Below the pieces are notes generated by a model. It had not been told where the DNA came from. It did no database searches and saw only the letters and a program-made list of their open reading frames with translations. From Mytilus californianus (lineage: Eukaryota > Mollusca > Bivalvia > Mytilida > Mytilidae): a stretch of 64,000 nucleotides of DNA. The stretch is from positions 4,154,001 through 4,218,000 of the forward strand of contig NW_026262659.1 in assembly GCF_021869535.1 (NCBI RefSeq). Reading direction: 5' to 3'. Position 1 is the first letter of the stretch; every line of letters begins with the position of its first letter. Made by a program: the position numbers and the translations under genes. Below are positions 44,276 through 57,600 of this stretch, piece by piece.

Positions 44276-44878
44276 TCAGAAAGCTGTAGCACCTTCACGT
44301 ATAAGAAGACTATTGTCCGATCTCCTGTTTACATCAAATATTGAAAGTTTTCTAGATTTTGCCGTACCATTCAAATTATTCTCAATTCTTGCTAATAACA
44401 CGATTAATATGATAATAACTAAACACACAGCTATAGCTATTACTGCTCCAATAGCTACATTACCCTCTGAAGGACCAGCTCCTTGTTGTGAAGCACTTGC
44501 TGTAGAGGTATCTGTAGAATTACTGGCAGGGACGGGTGTCGTTGTAGGCGTCGTCGTATCTTCGGTTAGATTTGTAGTTCCAGTAGTTGTCAATGTCGTG
44601 TCCATCGTTGTATTCATTTTTGTTGTCGGTTCGGTACTTGTTGTCTGCATAGAACTAATTGTTGTTGGAGCTGTTGTCGTAATGTTTGTAGTTGTCTCCG
44701 ATTGTTTTGTAGTTGTTGGCTCTTCTGTTGTAATAGTAGCCACTTCTGTTGCCGTTGTAGCCGTTTCTGTAGTTGTAATTGATGTTGTTGTAGCCGCACA
44801 TGAGCTGTGTATACTATATAAAACCATTATAATCCAAACAAATACAACCTTTCCGTTCTTTTGTTTTAAGAATTCCAT
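44276..44878 (-). CDS. Short mucin-like type I membrane protein, 200 aa, intronless
   Basis: The start is taken at the Met before EFLKQKNGK ('aaaATGG' context) because a signal peptide follows directly (VVFVWIIMVLYSIHSSCA). The frame stays open 86 codons further upstream without signal-like sequence. Residues 30 to about 140 are almost wholly Thr/Ser with interspersed NXT sites, the pattern of an O-glycosylated stalk. The membrane helix is about 142-164 (AIGAVIAIAVCLVIIILIV). The 35-residue tail contains NRRSDNSLLIREGATAF. No Cys-rich or enzymatic domain. It is the same architecture as the gene at 39039-40076 with a shorter tail, but the tails are not alignable. Confidence 0.75.
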   Translation of the reverse strand: MEFLKQKNGKVVFVWIIMVLYSIHSSCAATTTSITTTETATTATEVATITTEEPTTTKQSETTTNITTTAPTTISSMQTTSTEPTTKMNTTMDTTLTTTGTTNLTEDTTTPTTTPVPASNSTDTSTASASQQGAGPSEGNVAIGAVIAIAVCLVIIILIVLLARIENNLNGTAKSRKLSIFDVNRRSDNSLLIREGATAF

Positions 44879-45589
44879 TTTTAAAGTTATCTCCAAGCAG
44901 TCTTCCTTAAAGTTTAAATTAAATGGAAAGGTAATGTTACGGAATCTTCCAAATTTATGTTTAAGATATTGTACATGGTACAGGTTATGACTTAATAAAC
45001 TACAAAGACAGTTGTGAAATAATTTATGGCACTGCATGTGGGTGTATAGTTTATCAGGCAAATATATAATGTCTTTTCGAAAATATGTCGACTTTCTATA
45101 GAAAAAATGACTTGCACGTTTAAAAGACAGACTCAATATCAGTAAATTGGGGGGAAAATATTTTTATTATTATTTTAAAATTTTATCAAATAAGTAAGTA
45201 ACAAAAGTACTTGAAGTCTTTTAGGTTTGTAATTTTGTGAAAAATATTTATCATTTCAATAAAACTTGAATATGAAGAGGCAATAAATGGCCAGTGTTTA
45301 CTATGGCGTTATTTACCATCATATATATGTCATTAAATGATAACGTCTCGGTTTTATCAAAATCAAATACGGGTGCAGCTTTACTTTAAGTTTTCTTTAA
45401 ATATTATCAACGTCTATTATCCTAGCATAATTATGGGAGGAAATATTTCAATATAAACACAGGACAATTTACATGTATAATATTGCAAATAATTATTCAT
45501 GTAATAGTCTCTCATAATTCTCAATAAAATGGCACTTGTTAAGCTATAGATATTTTACTGTTTAATAAGTTTTAATATACAGTATGTTT

Positions 45590-45905
45590 TATATATGTAT
45601 TTGAATGTGTTATGTTATACGCTATGTTTTATATGTTAATATGTGTATTTGAATGTTTTATGTTATACGCTATGTTTTATATGTTAATATGTGTATTTGA
45701 ATGTTTTATGTTATACGCTATGTTTTATATGTTAATATGTTTATTTGAATGTTTTATGTTATACGCTATGTTTTAAATGTTTATATGTGTATTTGAATGT
45801 TTTATGTTATACGCTATGTTTTATATGTTAATATGTGTATTTGAATGTTTTATGTTATACGCTATGTTTTATATGTTAATATGTGTATTTGAATGTTTTA
45901 TGTTA
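45590..45905. repeat. 48-bp minisatellite, about 6.5 copies
   Basis: Unit 'atgttttatgttatacgcta' + 'tgttttatatgttaatatgt' + 'gtatttga', near-identical copies. Confidence 0.95.
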
Positions 45906-46139
45906 AACAAGTGGTGAGACTTTATTAAATATTGAATCTGAATCTGTATATAGAATTAAAAATATATGCTTACAATTCACTTTGCTATTTTAAAAGTCTG
46001 GTTGGGTGATCAGGAGTATAAAATAACATATATCCCATATTAAGTTTAATTTCATTGAATTTAGACATAATGAATAGCAATAGAAAGCTGTTTGGTAAAA
46101 AAAAAGTTAGTCTGAACAATTCTGATCATGTCAGATTTT

Positions 46140-46390
46140 CTCTATTCATAGGGGTTTTTAAGATAATTAACAAAACTTGCAGTTTACCCCCATCTTCTAT
46201 TCTTAGCCATGTAAGGCCATCTTGGTTGGCAGGCAAGGCCATCAGACACTTTTTAAACAGTATACACCAATAATGATTGTGGCCAAGTTTGCTAAAATTT
46301 AGCCCAGTAGTTTCAGAGAAGATTTTTGTAAAAGTTAATAAACGAAGACGACAAGAAGATGACAACAACTGACGCCAAGTGATGAGAAAA
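46140..46390. repeat. Dispersed repeat ending in 'gacgccaagtgatgagaaaa'
   Basis: Reads like a repeat common in bivalves (recognised from memory), with 'ggttggcaggcaaggccatc' in its middle. The two overlapping open frames are by-products. Confidence 0.5.
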
Positions 46391-46399
46391 TAATAACAT

Positions 46400-49300
46400 T
46401 CTTTTTAAGATGTTTAGAATACTTATGATACAATTAGCAACCTTGATAGTAAGCAGTTTTCAAATTCACTTAAAATACATAATTATGTCAAAAGAAGGTT
46501 TCGTACAATTGTCCTTCAACTTTTTTATGGTTAGATCCTAGCAACCTCACATACTTTGGATCAAGAAGTTATGTAATGTCAAATTTCACTTACCTTTCAG
46601 TTTACATTACATCATAATATATGTTATCCATGATGTTCATATCTTAAAATCTCATCATAAAATGTATAAATTCAGACAATTCTTTCTCATCAAGATACTT
46701 GTAAAACAACTCAACTTTTTATAACTTCCTGATTTTGATCAATTAAATGTTAAAATATTCTGACAGTGGTGAAAATGGTCTTCAGGATGATGTAGCTTTA
46801 AATATATATGGTGGTTGTAAATCTTTTTTTTTTTTAAATTAATAAAAGGATATGTAGGAACAATTAAATGTCAACCCAACAAACACAAAAATCAAACATC
46901 TAGATTTCAACAACAGAAAATAGTCTTTATAAAAAGATATCAAAAGGATATTAAAAACCATTAAAAAGTAAAAGAATAACACCCACAGAAAACTAGATCA
47001 GGGACCATGAACCCCAACAAAACTGACCCCAAATCTATCCAAGAGTAGAAAATGTGCATATCATTAATTTTTCAATGGTTTTTTTCTCATTGTTGAAGGC
47101 TGTATAGTTGCCTATAATTGCTTACATCCACTTCATTTGAACTTTCGTGGAAAGTTGTCTCATTGGAATTCATACCACATCTTCTAATTTTAATATATCA
47201 AAGATTAGCTGGACAACATCAAATTCTCTGAATAAATTAATTTCATGTTTAAAAGTGATCGACTGTCATTTGGTGGAAAGTTTTCTTATTGGCAATCATA
47301 CCATATCTTTCTATTTTTATACAGAGATGCCTAAAATTACCAAGATATTAAGCAGGTCAGAGATATTAGTCAAGTCACAGATCTGACATTGCAATTACCA
47401 TCAATATAATTTCATGAGTAGGTTGGTGAAATTTGTGATACTTGACATAGACTTCTCGTTTGAGTTATTTTACATTTGTCATTTCAGGGCCTTTTATAGC
47501 TGAATGCTGTATGGGTTTTGCTCATTGTTGAAGGCATACCACATCTTCTTACTTTTATATTTGGAGTAAAATGATGATCATCTATGGCAGAAGAGGCAAA
47601 TGATGTCATGTCATCTTGTTTTGCTCTGTTTGAAGTTCTTGTGAATACACCTTTTAATTTTCATACCTCATTTATCTGGACACATGATATTAGATATAAT
47701 ATCAGTACACTGTTTTCCCTCTTCTGATACTTGATTAATTATAATATGGTTGATATTGATTCAAGAAATCCTCCTAGGTGAAACTTCATCTTCAATTCAC
47801 TTGAAATTATTCATAGATGAAACAAGAATCAAATATCAAACAGATGTGCAGGACTGGGAAATATCAGGGTTACCTTTACTTCTGAATTCTTTGACAATGC
47901 TATGATGTCAAGTGTGTTAAATAATATTTATATGTATATATGCTTTCAGAATGTTATTTGTCATGCACTGCATGACAGATTTGTAAGAAGACTTCATCAG
48001 GCATTTTTGAAATTTAACATTGATTCCTTTATGTCCAACTTCAAAAAATTATACCAATAAATATTTATACCAAACCTTTGACTTTTTTAACAAACATGAA
48101 CAACAAATTTTTAGCAGTATTCATTTATATTTCAAATCTTTTTTTCCAACAACTATTTCATCAACACATTAATATTCAACTCTTTACTTCTTGTATTAAT
48201 AAAACATGCAAACATTTTTATTATATTCAATAAATAGTTTCATTTAGAAATGTCACCAGCAATTAAGCAGGAAGTTAATGTATAGTCACATCCAATAAAT
48301 ATGGGTGTATGATAAATCTTTTTGTTTTCATTGGCTTACCATTATATGCTTTTTTTAAACTAAAATGTATCTTAGTACATGTGCTACAAACAATTAAAAT
48401 ATTCAAATCAAAAACAAAAGTAGAATAGTACAGATAACTTTTCACAAATTGTTAAAGCATTTCAAATTGTCTGACAGAAAGTTTACAATTCTGTTATGTT
48501 AGAATTCCTCACATATGATGCATTTATATTGCACAAGCCCCTATATACAAATAAATTAAATGTATCTAGACAATAGGCAAAATGGTAGAAAAGTATTCAT
48601 AATTTTAGAAGAATTAAAGCCTTAAAGGCTGTTAAAGCAATTGCTGCCAAGTTAATGTTTTTGTGACTTTTATTTTTCATCAAACATACAATATGTGCCA
48701 TCGTCATATAATTTCGTTATATGGGGTATAACTGACAAACAAGAAATAAAATCGTCATTTCACAAACAACAAAAAACAGCTCCACGTTGCTTTTTTATCA
48801 ACTTTCAGGAAACATGGTGAATAATATCTTCAAGCTCGAAACGTGAAATAAAATTGCAAACACGTCGACTTTAGCAGATCTGTGTTAAAAACGAAGAAGA
48901 CTCGTTTACTGGAAAGACGAGGATATCAGTTTCATCATTTGTGCATTCTTGTTTTTGATATTCAAATGGACGAACTTTGTTTTTCAATCTATGAAACAAG
49001 AAAATTCTAAATTTTTTGTGAATATCTCTTACTTTTAACTTGGCGATTTTCACATTTGGACGGGTCCATTTCATACATAAGATGATCGATAAATCTTACG
49101 GAATTATGACAAAAAAGGAAAACAAACTTATTGTTATGTGTTTTCTGGTTTCGTTTCGTTCCGCAAAATTATTTGCGCAAACAAAGTTACTAGGTCAGTT
49201 ATATTTGTCTATTTTTAGATACGTATAAATATAGAGAATCATTAGAGTTAATATGATATTTGACACTGTCATTATATCATTTGTTTACAGAGTGGAGTCT

Positions 49301-51450
49301 ATTAGTATCAACAGCAATTAAGGAAACCCTTAATAATTAACAGGGCCCATTATTTCATGGAAGTATTAAAAATATGGTAAGAGTAATCAGAACGCGTAAA
49401 CTGTGCTACTTTTAATTAAAAACAAATAATGTGAGATAAGATTACATCACTATAACGTGCGTAGTGATTTTACGATAATTTTATGAATGAACAAGAGCAA
49501 CTTGACCTCTTTCAAAAACAAACACGAATTAAACAACATAAAACTGTATAAGAGATAATTCAGTCAAATGTTCAATATCAAATCAACAACTGACATTCAT
49601 ATTCAATATTTTGTTGAAACATCTCAAGAACGAAATCGCAGGTATAAAAATGCACTTTTTTCACTCGGAATTCTATGTTCTTTGATAGTCAAACAGTTGT
49701 CCTTTTAAATGCAAAAAATACATTTACAAGAACAGATGTTGAAACTTCTCAAACCCACTAATGCTTTTCAACTGTTTCAATTAATGTATTTCATTAGAAA
49801 ACATACATAAAAGTATTAGAATGACAGACCAGGAATCTGCTTAAAAAAACTTTGGCTTGATCTGGGCAGAGTCTCTAATCTGGGTCCAGATGTCTATACG
49901 CTATAGCATGAAAGCAGTTGCTTTAAAAACTAAATCAAGCCAAAGCAACTAAATTAATTTGGACTAATAGAATATTAAAAAAAAAACAATAGTTAAATTT
50001 ACAAGTTGAAAAATATGTCTGTACATTTTGGAAGCTTATAATTAGCATCTGTTTTGCCTAGAACACTCAGGTCTTGTTAAACAATTACATGGTCCGTTAT
50101 GATTAGGTCACAAAATTGGAAACAAAAATATTAAATCAGTGTTGAGTTATCTCCCCTTGTTTGTACAATGCAGTGCATACAATTTTTATCTCTATGATTA
50201 AAATAAAATTAGGGGAATATATCAATGTGACAGAAAAACAATAATATGCAAAGAGAAATTAATATTGAAATAAATCTCAATCATTGTTTCAAAGTCTGAA
50301 AAAAATACTATTTTGTTGTAATTCTGTATGTTTCCCAATATTGCACTACCTGAAACTTGCATAGATATGAAAATAATAATCATATATTTTATTTTGAAAG
50401 CAGCCTTTAAACATGCCCATGTTATATCATTGTGTGCAATATGATAAAATGATATGTGGGGTATTATCAATGAGACAGCAAACCAACAACACAAAAAAAC
50501 AAAACACATCTATAATACATTGATAAAATTTGTTCCACAAAGAAAGGGCATGTTTAAAGGTTTTTATCAAGACTAAATATTTAAATGCAAATCGTTCCTA
50601 ATTTTTGCATAGTTTACCACTTTTCATTACATAAAGAATTATAGATGTTTATCTACTTAAAATTTAATTTCAAATAATTACATTGATTTACTTTTTTCTA
50701 TTAAAATGATAAAATTATCAATTCTGGCATAGTCTCTGAAAAAAAAACCAAGATAAAAAAGAATTAAGTTTTATTGTCTTGTCTTAAGATATGTCTTATG
50801 AAATAGGCAGTTACACTGTATTTATCAAATGCTTTCAAAAGCTAATTACTACACAAAAACTAGATAAATTTCTAACAGTTTACATGAATCTAGTTTAATA
50901 CAATAATTGTAACACATACATTCTCTCAAACATTTTCATACAAAAACAAATCATTGGCCATTGTTCTCAATCAGTAGTATAAATAAATAAATTCTCTTCA
51001 ATCAAATTACAACTGCACATTTTTTTCACTACTAATGAGCCCATAAAATTCACTCTCGTGTTCAAAATGTTTTTTTTTATTTATATAAGTCAATAAATCC
51101 TCTGATTTCTTTAGAACAAATAGATAATGTACAATTGAAATTAAATATAGAATAATGACATTCTTGTTTTATATTCCGACTCTATCGGCAAGTATATTGG
51201 CCTGCTATGACGAGCTGATACTTGAGCTTCAGAAATCTGTATCAAAAAATAAAATGCCATTATTTATTTTATCTGCAATATGTCTTGATTTCAAGGATTT
51301 TTTGGTTAAGAATATGAAATTACATAAAAGTAGTTAGTAAAACATATCTTTTTTTTCCCTTTTAGCAGAAATAGTCAATGAATGGAGTCAATACATTCCT
51401 CCAAACACATAGCAATCCTCATGTTGTTTGACAGTCAATATAATGTTTAA
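46400..51450. other. Intergenic and 3' flank of the myotubularin gene
   Basis: No exon recognised on either strand. It contains reverse SINE-like fragments (47080-47190, 47265-47330, 47490-47560) and a lone plus fragment near 50450. A 'ctttggcttgatctgg' / 'aatcaagccaaagc' short inverted pair lies at 49851-49946. Confidence 0.5.
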
Positions 51451-51459
51451 TCACATCAG

Positions 51460-51627
51460 CTATACATTAACAGGTTGAGATATTCTGGGAATTGGTCTTG
51501 GACTTGGTTGTTCTAGACCACGCCCTCTCATATTCTTCTGATCTAATTCCTTTTGTAGCTCCTCTACCTTTTTGGTGAGTTGTTGCTTCAGAATCAGTAA
51601 CTCTCTATTCCGAAGATGAATAGGCTC
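51460..51627 (-). CDS. MTMR2: Myotubularin last exon, coiled coil and stop
   Basis: 168 bp, 55 codons plus TAG, acceptor 'tattcttcag'. Heptad pattern [20 protein letters not shown], then a Pro/Arg-rich stretch and ISQPVNV at the end. Confidence 0.93.
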   Translation of the reverse strand, partial: EPIHLRNRELLILKQQLTKKVEELQKELDQKNMRGRGLEQPSPRPIPRISQPVNV

Positions 51628-54600
51628 CTGAAGAATACAAATAATTCATACAGAAAAAAAACAACAATAACAAAAAATCAAAGGGCAAAAGTACTAAATA
51701 TGTTTTGATGAACATGCTACTGTAAATTCAGAAATTATTGCGAGGTTTTTATTATTGCGAATAATGCGACTCGGTGAGTCTCGCAATAATAAGAACTCAC
51801 ATTCTGATAGATGATATATATATCTGTATGCAGATTTTCCTGAAATCGAAATAATTAATCTCGCATTTTTGTCCTTTCTTCAAAAATCGCAATAATAAAT
51901 TCACGCATTAATTTCTGAATTTACAGTATTAAGCTGAATATAATGAGAATTCACGGTTAATAAAAGTAGAATTTATTAAGGAACATAGATTCCAACTCCC
52001 TCAGGTAAAGTTGACCTAAAGTGGGTTTGGCTATTTATTATCTCTTTTGATCATATAGCTCCTCGTGTATTCAAGTATTTATACATCCCTAGCTTTTCAT
52101 GTTTTGTTTTTAAGGGCGTCGTTCCTGATGAAGGAAAATCCACAAAATGGCTTTAGAAACACAAAATTTTCATTTAGAAATTTTCAAATGAACACCCACA
52201 TGGCCTTCCCTAAGACTGGAAATCAATATTTATCCTGCATTTTGGTGTCTTATTATACATTTACAACCCAACAGATATGGCTCTGCTATAATTGTGCACT
52301 ATATGTTTGTTGTTTTAAGCTCCGCCCACACAAAATCATGCTTAAACTAGATGGTGTCAGTACTGAAGCAGGAGAAATAAAAATAATCACACAATGTAAA
52401 GAAGTGTTTTATTTTTGTTTATTTTTATTCATATTAATTGTTATGTTACAAAAAATAATTATTTACTTGAAGCAATTTATTTTTACATGAGCATGAGTGA
52501 TTCTTTCCTGTGTACTGATCATCTTTTTTATTATTCAGCTTATATATATAGGAAGGCCATAACCTATCTAGTTTACATAGTTTCACTTCATTGATGTTTG
52601 TTATTCAGTTTTTCATTCAATAGAATGAGGCCATATCACATTGAGTTTTAGTTTATATAAATATATGAACAAATTAGATATGCCATACAAATTGTTATCT
52701 CAAAGCTCCAGTTCCATATGTATTGACAAACAAATCTGCAATCATTTCTTTGTTCTTCTTGAAATTTGTGTTTTCTTGATATAAAGTCATGTTTTTTTGG
52801 AAGAAGAAATCAGACAATTTGGGATAAAACATCATCCTTTGTTTACAACTTCTCAAAATACAGGCTGACAAAGCATACCTAGGTATTTTTAAAAGTGGGG
52901 ACAGGGTCTCAAACTGTAATGTTAATGATGGGCTGAAATCATTTGTAAAGATTGATGTCAAAACATTTACCTATACCAAATAGCAAATAAGGTTTTACGT
53001 AACATCAACTGTAGAATGTTTTAATCAATATTGACATATATTGTCAGCATATCATTTTAATGTTAAACAATCATGCACAGGCATGTAAATATGTAATCTG
53101 TAAAACTTTGCATTTTGGATAAAATCAGCTCTTGCCTTTTGTAATTTATCTCTATTTTAAACAAAAGTCATTGATTCTAGAAAACCTTGTTTTTCATTAC
53201 TCCTTAAATTTGTCCTTCTATCAGTGTGCATTATGATCCTTACATTCCCCCTTTTATCAGTGTTATATGATTGTCCCTACCTGTGGCCTCATTCTAGGAT
53301 TCCACCTACAGTAGTATGCTGTCCACAGCTCTAACCTCCTCATGCTAGCTACAGGGAACAGTACATGTTTGTGGAGATAAGAGGCATACAATGGGTTGGT
53401 AAATTCCTCCAGCTGACAGTTCACAAACGACCATAATGACACAGTTTTCTCTTTCAGTTTCTGTAACATTCAAAGCAAAATAATATTGTTGCGTAAAATT
53501 AGTATATAATAAATTGTTAACTTTAAAAGCCACTTTCTGTGGAAACTAAATGGAAATCATAGGAAAGAAGTTAGTAAATAGTATTATCATATACCTAGAG
53601 AAAATAACATATATTTCTTACAGTATGATAACAGCATTAAATCAACGTGAATTCCATATTTTTCCGAAATGGTGTTTAGCGGGCTGATATGAAAAATTTA
53701 TCACATGCTTCGATTATTATCACATGCCTTTCCGTAACGTTATCACATGGCATTCCGGCAATACTCTGCAAATTCTGGAAAATACACCTCAATTGTACGT
53801 TTTCAGTGAAAAACAATACAAAGTAAGGTACAAAACAATTATTTGGATACTGGAAAGTGTATTGTGTAAAATGAAAAAAAAAAAAAAACAAATGATAAAA
53901 TAATTGCATTTTTAAAAGTTTCAAATATAATTTAGAAAGTTACTTTAAAATTGTTGACTTTTCCAAAGTGTTCGTTATGTATATTGTTGAATTATTTTTT
54001 TATCGTCCATATTAAAATATATCATACTGCTGTTTTCCTTTTCTTTTTAGGCATATGCTAGAAAGATTTCATATCGAATTTACTACATTTGGGGTCCGAC
54101 GTCCATGAACTTTTCACTCTCTGAACTTCTATTTGAGAACCACGTAAAAGGATCAATAAATTAATCTTTTATTTTTCTCCATTGTTGAAGCATATGATAA
54201 AAAGATCATAACATGTCATTTTTCATATCGCATGTATTATCAGCCCTCGGTCAATATCAGCCCTCAAGCCATGCGGCTCTTGGGCTGATATTAAAACCTA
54301 GGGCTGATAATACATGCGATATGAAAAATGACATGTAATAATCTGATATGATCATTTACTGAAAGCTTCTGTACTTCATGAACTGACATACAATGTTCTC
54401 ATAAGACTAATTAACCCTGACATATGTTTATGTGCCTGTTGAATGACAGGAAACTCATCAGTGTTTTTTGGTCTATTTATGATTTCATGTTGATGCCAGA
54501 TTTTTGGTTCTCTCTGGTGAATTTAATTGAATAGATTCAAGGCATTTTCAAGCTTGTTGTGTAGTCTGGACACTTGTCCATCATTGTATCATGGCTTTCA

Positions 54601-57600
54601 AATATCTATTTTGATTATCTTGTGTGGATTCATTTATTTTCTTGGGTATCGATTTTTTAGGATTGAGGTAAAAAAACAGGCCTCTACAATAACTTCTTTT
54701 TCAACTTGTCCAGTAGGACAAGTACATACCAAAACTTACTTGTCCGAATGAAATTGTAACTTGTCCAAAAAAATCTTAATAATAACCTTTTTTGCATTTT
54801 AAGTTGATTCAAGGAACAAAATGAATTAAAACAATAGAACAGAATTTGATTTATATCTTTTGAAATACTATTCAAAAATATGAGTCGAATACAACTGAAT
54901 CTAGTCATGTCACAGGACTTAGGTTCTACATGTAGTTCATCAATGCCAATGTCTCATCAGATTCTGCACATGAGGCACCGTCTGATAGGGCTGTCCATGT
55001 ACACTCATTGGATTTGTATCCTGGTTTTTTTAAAAGTTGAAAAAAGTTTATTCAAATGCAATCAATAAAAAAAAAAGATGAGGTATAATTGCCAATGAGA
55101 CAACTCTCTGCAAGAGACCAAATGACACATAAATTAACAACTATAGGTCACCGTATTGCAAGTATTGTTTTTTTCTACATATGATCAAATATGATTTTGT
55201 GAATTTAATGGTAAATAATTTTTCATTTTTATCTAAAAAATATTTTTGTTAAAAAAATTACCGGTATGTTATTTATTATAAAGCAACAGAATAAGGTAGG
55301 AAAACGAGGTACTGATTTGTCTTGGTCCCGAAATGTCTCCTGCGTTGCCAAACTGTCTACTAATCATGTCTATTAAATATGTCTCCTATGGTGCCAAACT
55401 GTCTATTAAACATGTTAAACTTGGAGCCGAATCGTTTCTGAGCTTGTGACGAACTGTCTTGTAAAGTTACCTTATCTACAAAGCACATCGCTGATTCGGA
55501 TCAATAAGACTGGTTTCCGAGAATAGTATGCGTTTTACCTGTTAAAAAGTACCTGACAAAGAACCAGTTTTAAATTATCGATTGCAAGTAAACATGTCTT
55601 GTTTTCATCCTCTTTTCTTGTTTTTTGTTTATAATTACTTTGTTCATCAAAGTTGGATAAAATTTACTTTCTGCAGAATAATTTTACTTGTCCCGTCGGA
55701 CAAGCTTGATATAGTTTTTACTTGTCCGACCCTTTTTCCCTCTGGTACCGGACAATCGGACAAGCGTTATTGTCGAGCCCTGAAAAAAGTGTTGTAAATG
55801 CACGTAGACAAAGGTAACAGCTGATTTGAGGCGATTGTTACAAATGATCTAACCATACCTCTGTCATCCTGGCCTGTTCACAGTTACACAGGAAGGTTCC
55901 AAACAAACAGCTGTATAAATGGTCCAATATGGTTATCAACATGTGTTCATTAAACTCAAAGGCATTGGGAAACTGAAATAAAATCAAGCAAATGGAATAA
56001 TACAATTTCTCTAATTCTATGGAAATTTATCCCTTTCCGAACCCATTGTATAAAAAAGTTTAATCAACGTGTGGTTGTTGTCGATCTCAGAAGATGATTG
56101 GATGAGGGGGTCATAACCTTTATCAGCACACTGGATGTATCATAATATGCCAACAGGTGTTAATGAAATTGACAACTTCGGGGAATGTGGAAGGCACTCG
56201 AAGGGGACTTTCGTTTAACAAAAAAATGAAAATTTATTTATTAATCATTAGAGAAACAGATTCTTACATAGTTACTCGTGGATTATTGGATTTATCCAAT
56301 CTCGATAGTTTAATTATAAATTTAACTATCTCGATTGGATAAATCCGATAATCCACTGGTATCAATGTTAGAATCTATATTTATCAAACAGTTAAACATA
56401 AAATATGTAGACTACCTTTTTAGAGACACATTTTTTATAGATATTTAATCTGCATAAATTATTTTACATAATATCTTTTCTTATTAGTTTGTTTTGTTTT
56501 TTTACCTGTTTAGTCATCTGCCATACACAGTCTATAAACTGTAGAAAACCCAGATATTTACCTGTTTAGTCATCTGCCATACACAGTCTATAAACTGTAG
56601 AAACACCAGATATTTACCTGTTTAGTCATCTGCCATACACAGTCTATAAACTGTAGAAATACCAGATATTTACCTGTTTAGTCATCTGCCATACACAAGT
56701 CTATAAACTGTAGAAACACCAGATATTTACCTGTTTAGTCATCTGCCATACACAGTCTATAAACTGTAGAAACACCAGATATTTACCTGTTTGGTCATCT
56801 GCCATACAGAGTCTATAAACTGTAGAAACACTGGATATTTACCTGTTTAGTCATCTGCCATACACAGTCTATAAACTGTAGAAAACCCAGCTATTTACCT
56901 GTTTAGTCATCTGCCATACACAGTCTATAAACTGTAGAAAACCCAGCTATTTACCTGTTTGGTCATCTGCCATACACAGTCTATAAACTGTAGAAACACC
57001 AGATATTTACCTGTTTAGTCATCTGCCATACACAGTCTATAAACTGTAGAAAACCCAGCTATTTACCTGTTTAGTCATCTGCCATACACAGTCTATAAAC
57101 TGTAGAAAACCCAGCTATTTACCTGTTTATTCATCTGCCATACACAGTCTATAAACTGTAGAAAACCCAGCTATTTACCTGTTTAGTCATTTGCCATACA
57201 CAGTCTATAAACTGTAGAAACACTGGAGATCTGTCAGCATCAGAATGTTTATCTTCACCGTGACCATATCTCTGGAAAAGTTAAAAACAAATAGAGATGT
57301 GATATAATTACCAATAAAAATATAGTTTATTTCTAGGTTGTTATCTTGTTTACAGTTTTCTCATGATCATCTCCTAATATTCATATCATTTTTTTTTTAA
57401 ATACACAATATGGGAGGGTGGGGGGAGATCTCGATTCGTGTTAAATGAATAATGTCTATCAAAGACTAATCATTAGACTGGGATTGTTCATTCTCAAATT
57501 AAAGATGGTCTCCTCAGTCAATTTTGAGAACTCGTGACTAATTGCTGTACATGTAATCTCCATGGAAATGAAACTTGCAAATGCCAATACATTTGCATAC

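Noticed and set aside
44253..44990. 245-codon plus-strand frame, Val-rich
   Set aside because: Antisense of the Thr-rich mucin-like gene (ACN codons read backwards as Val).
52065..52490. 141-codon plus-strand frame
   Set aside because: Starts inside a Penelope terminal-repeat remnant, has no domain, and ends in AT-rich low-complexity sequence within a myotubularin intron.
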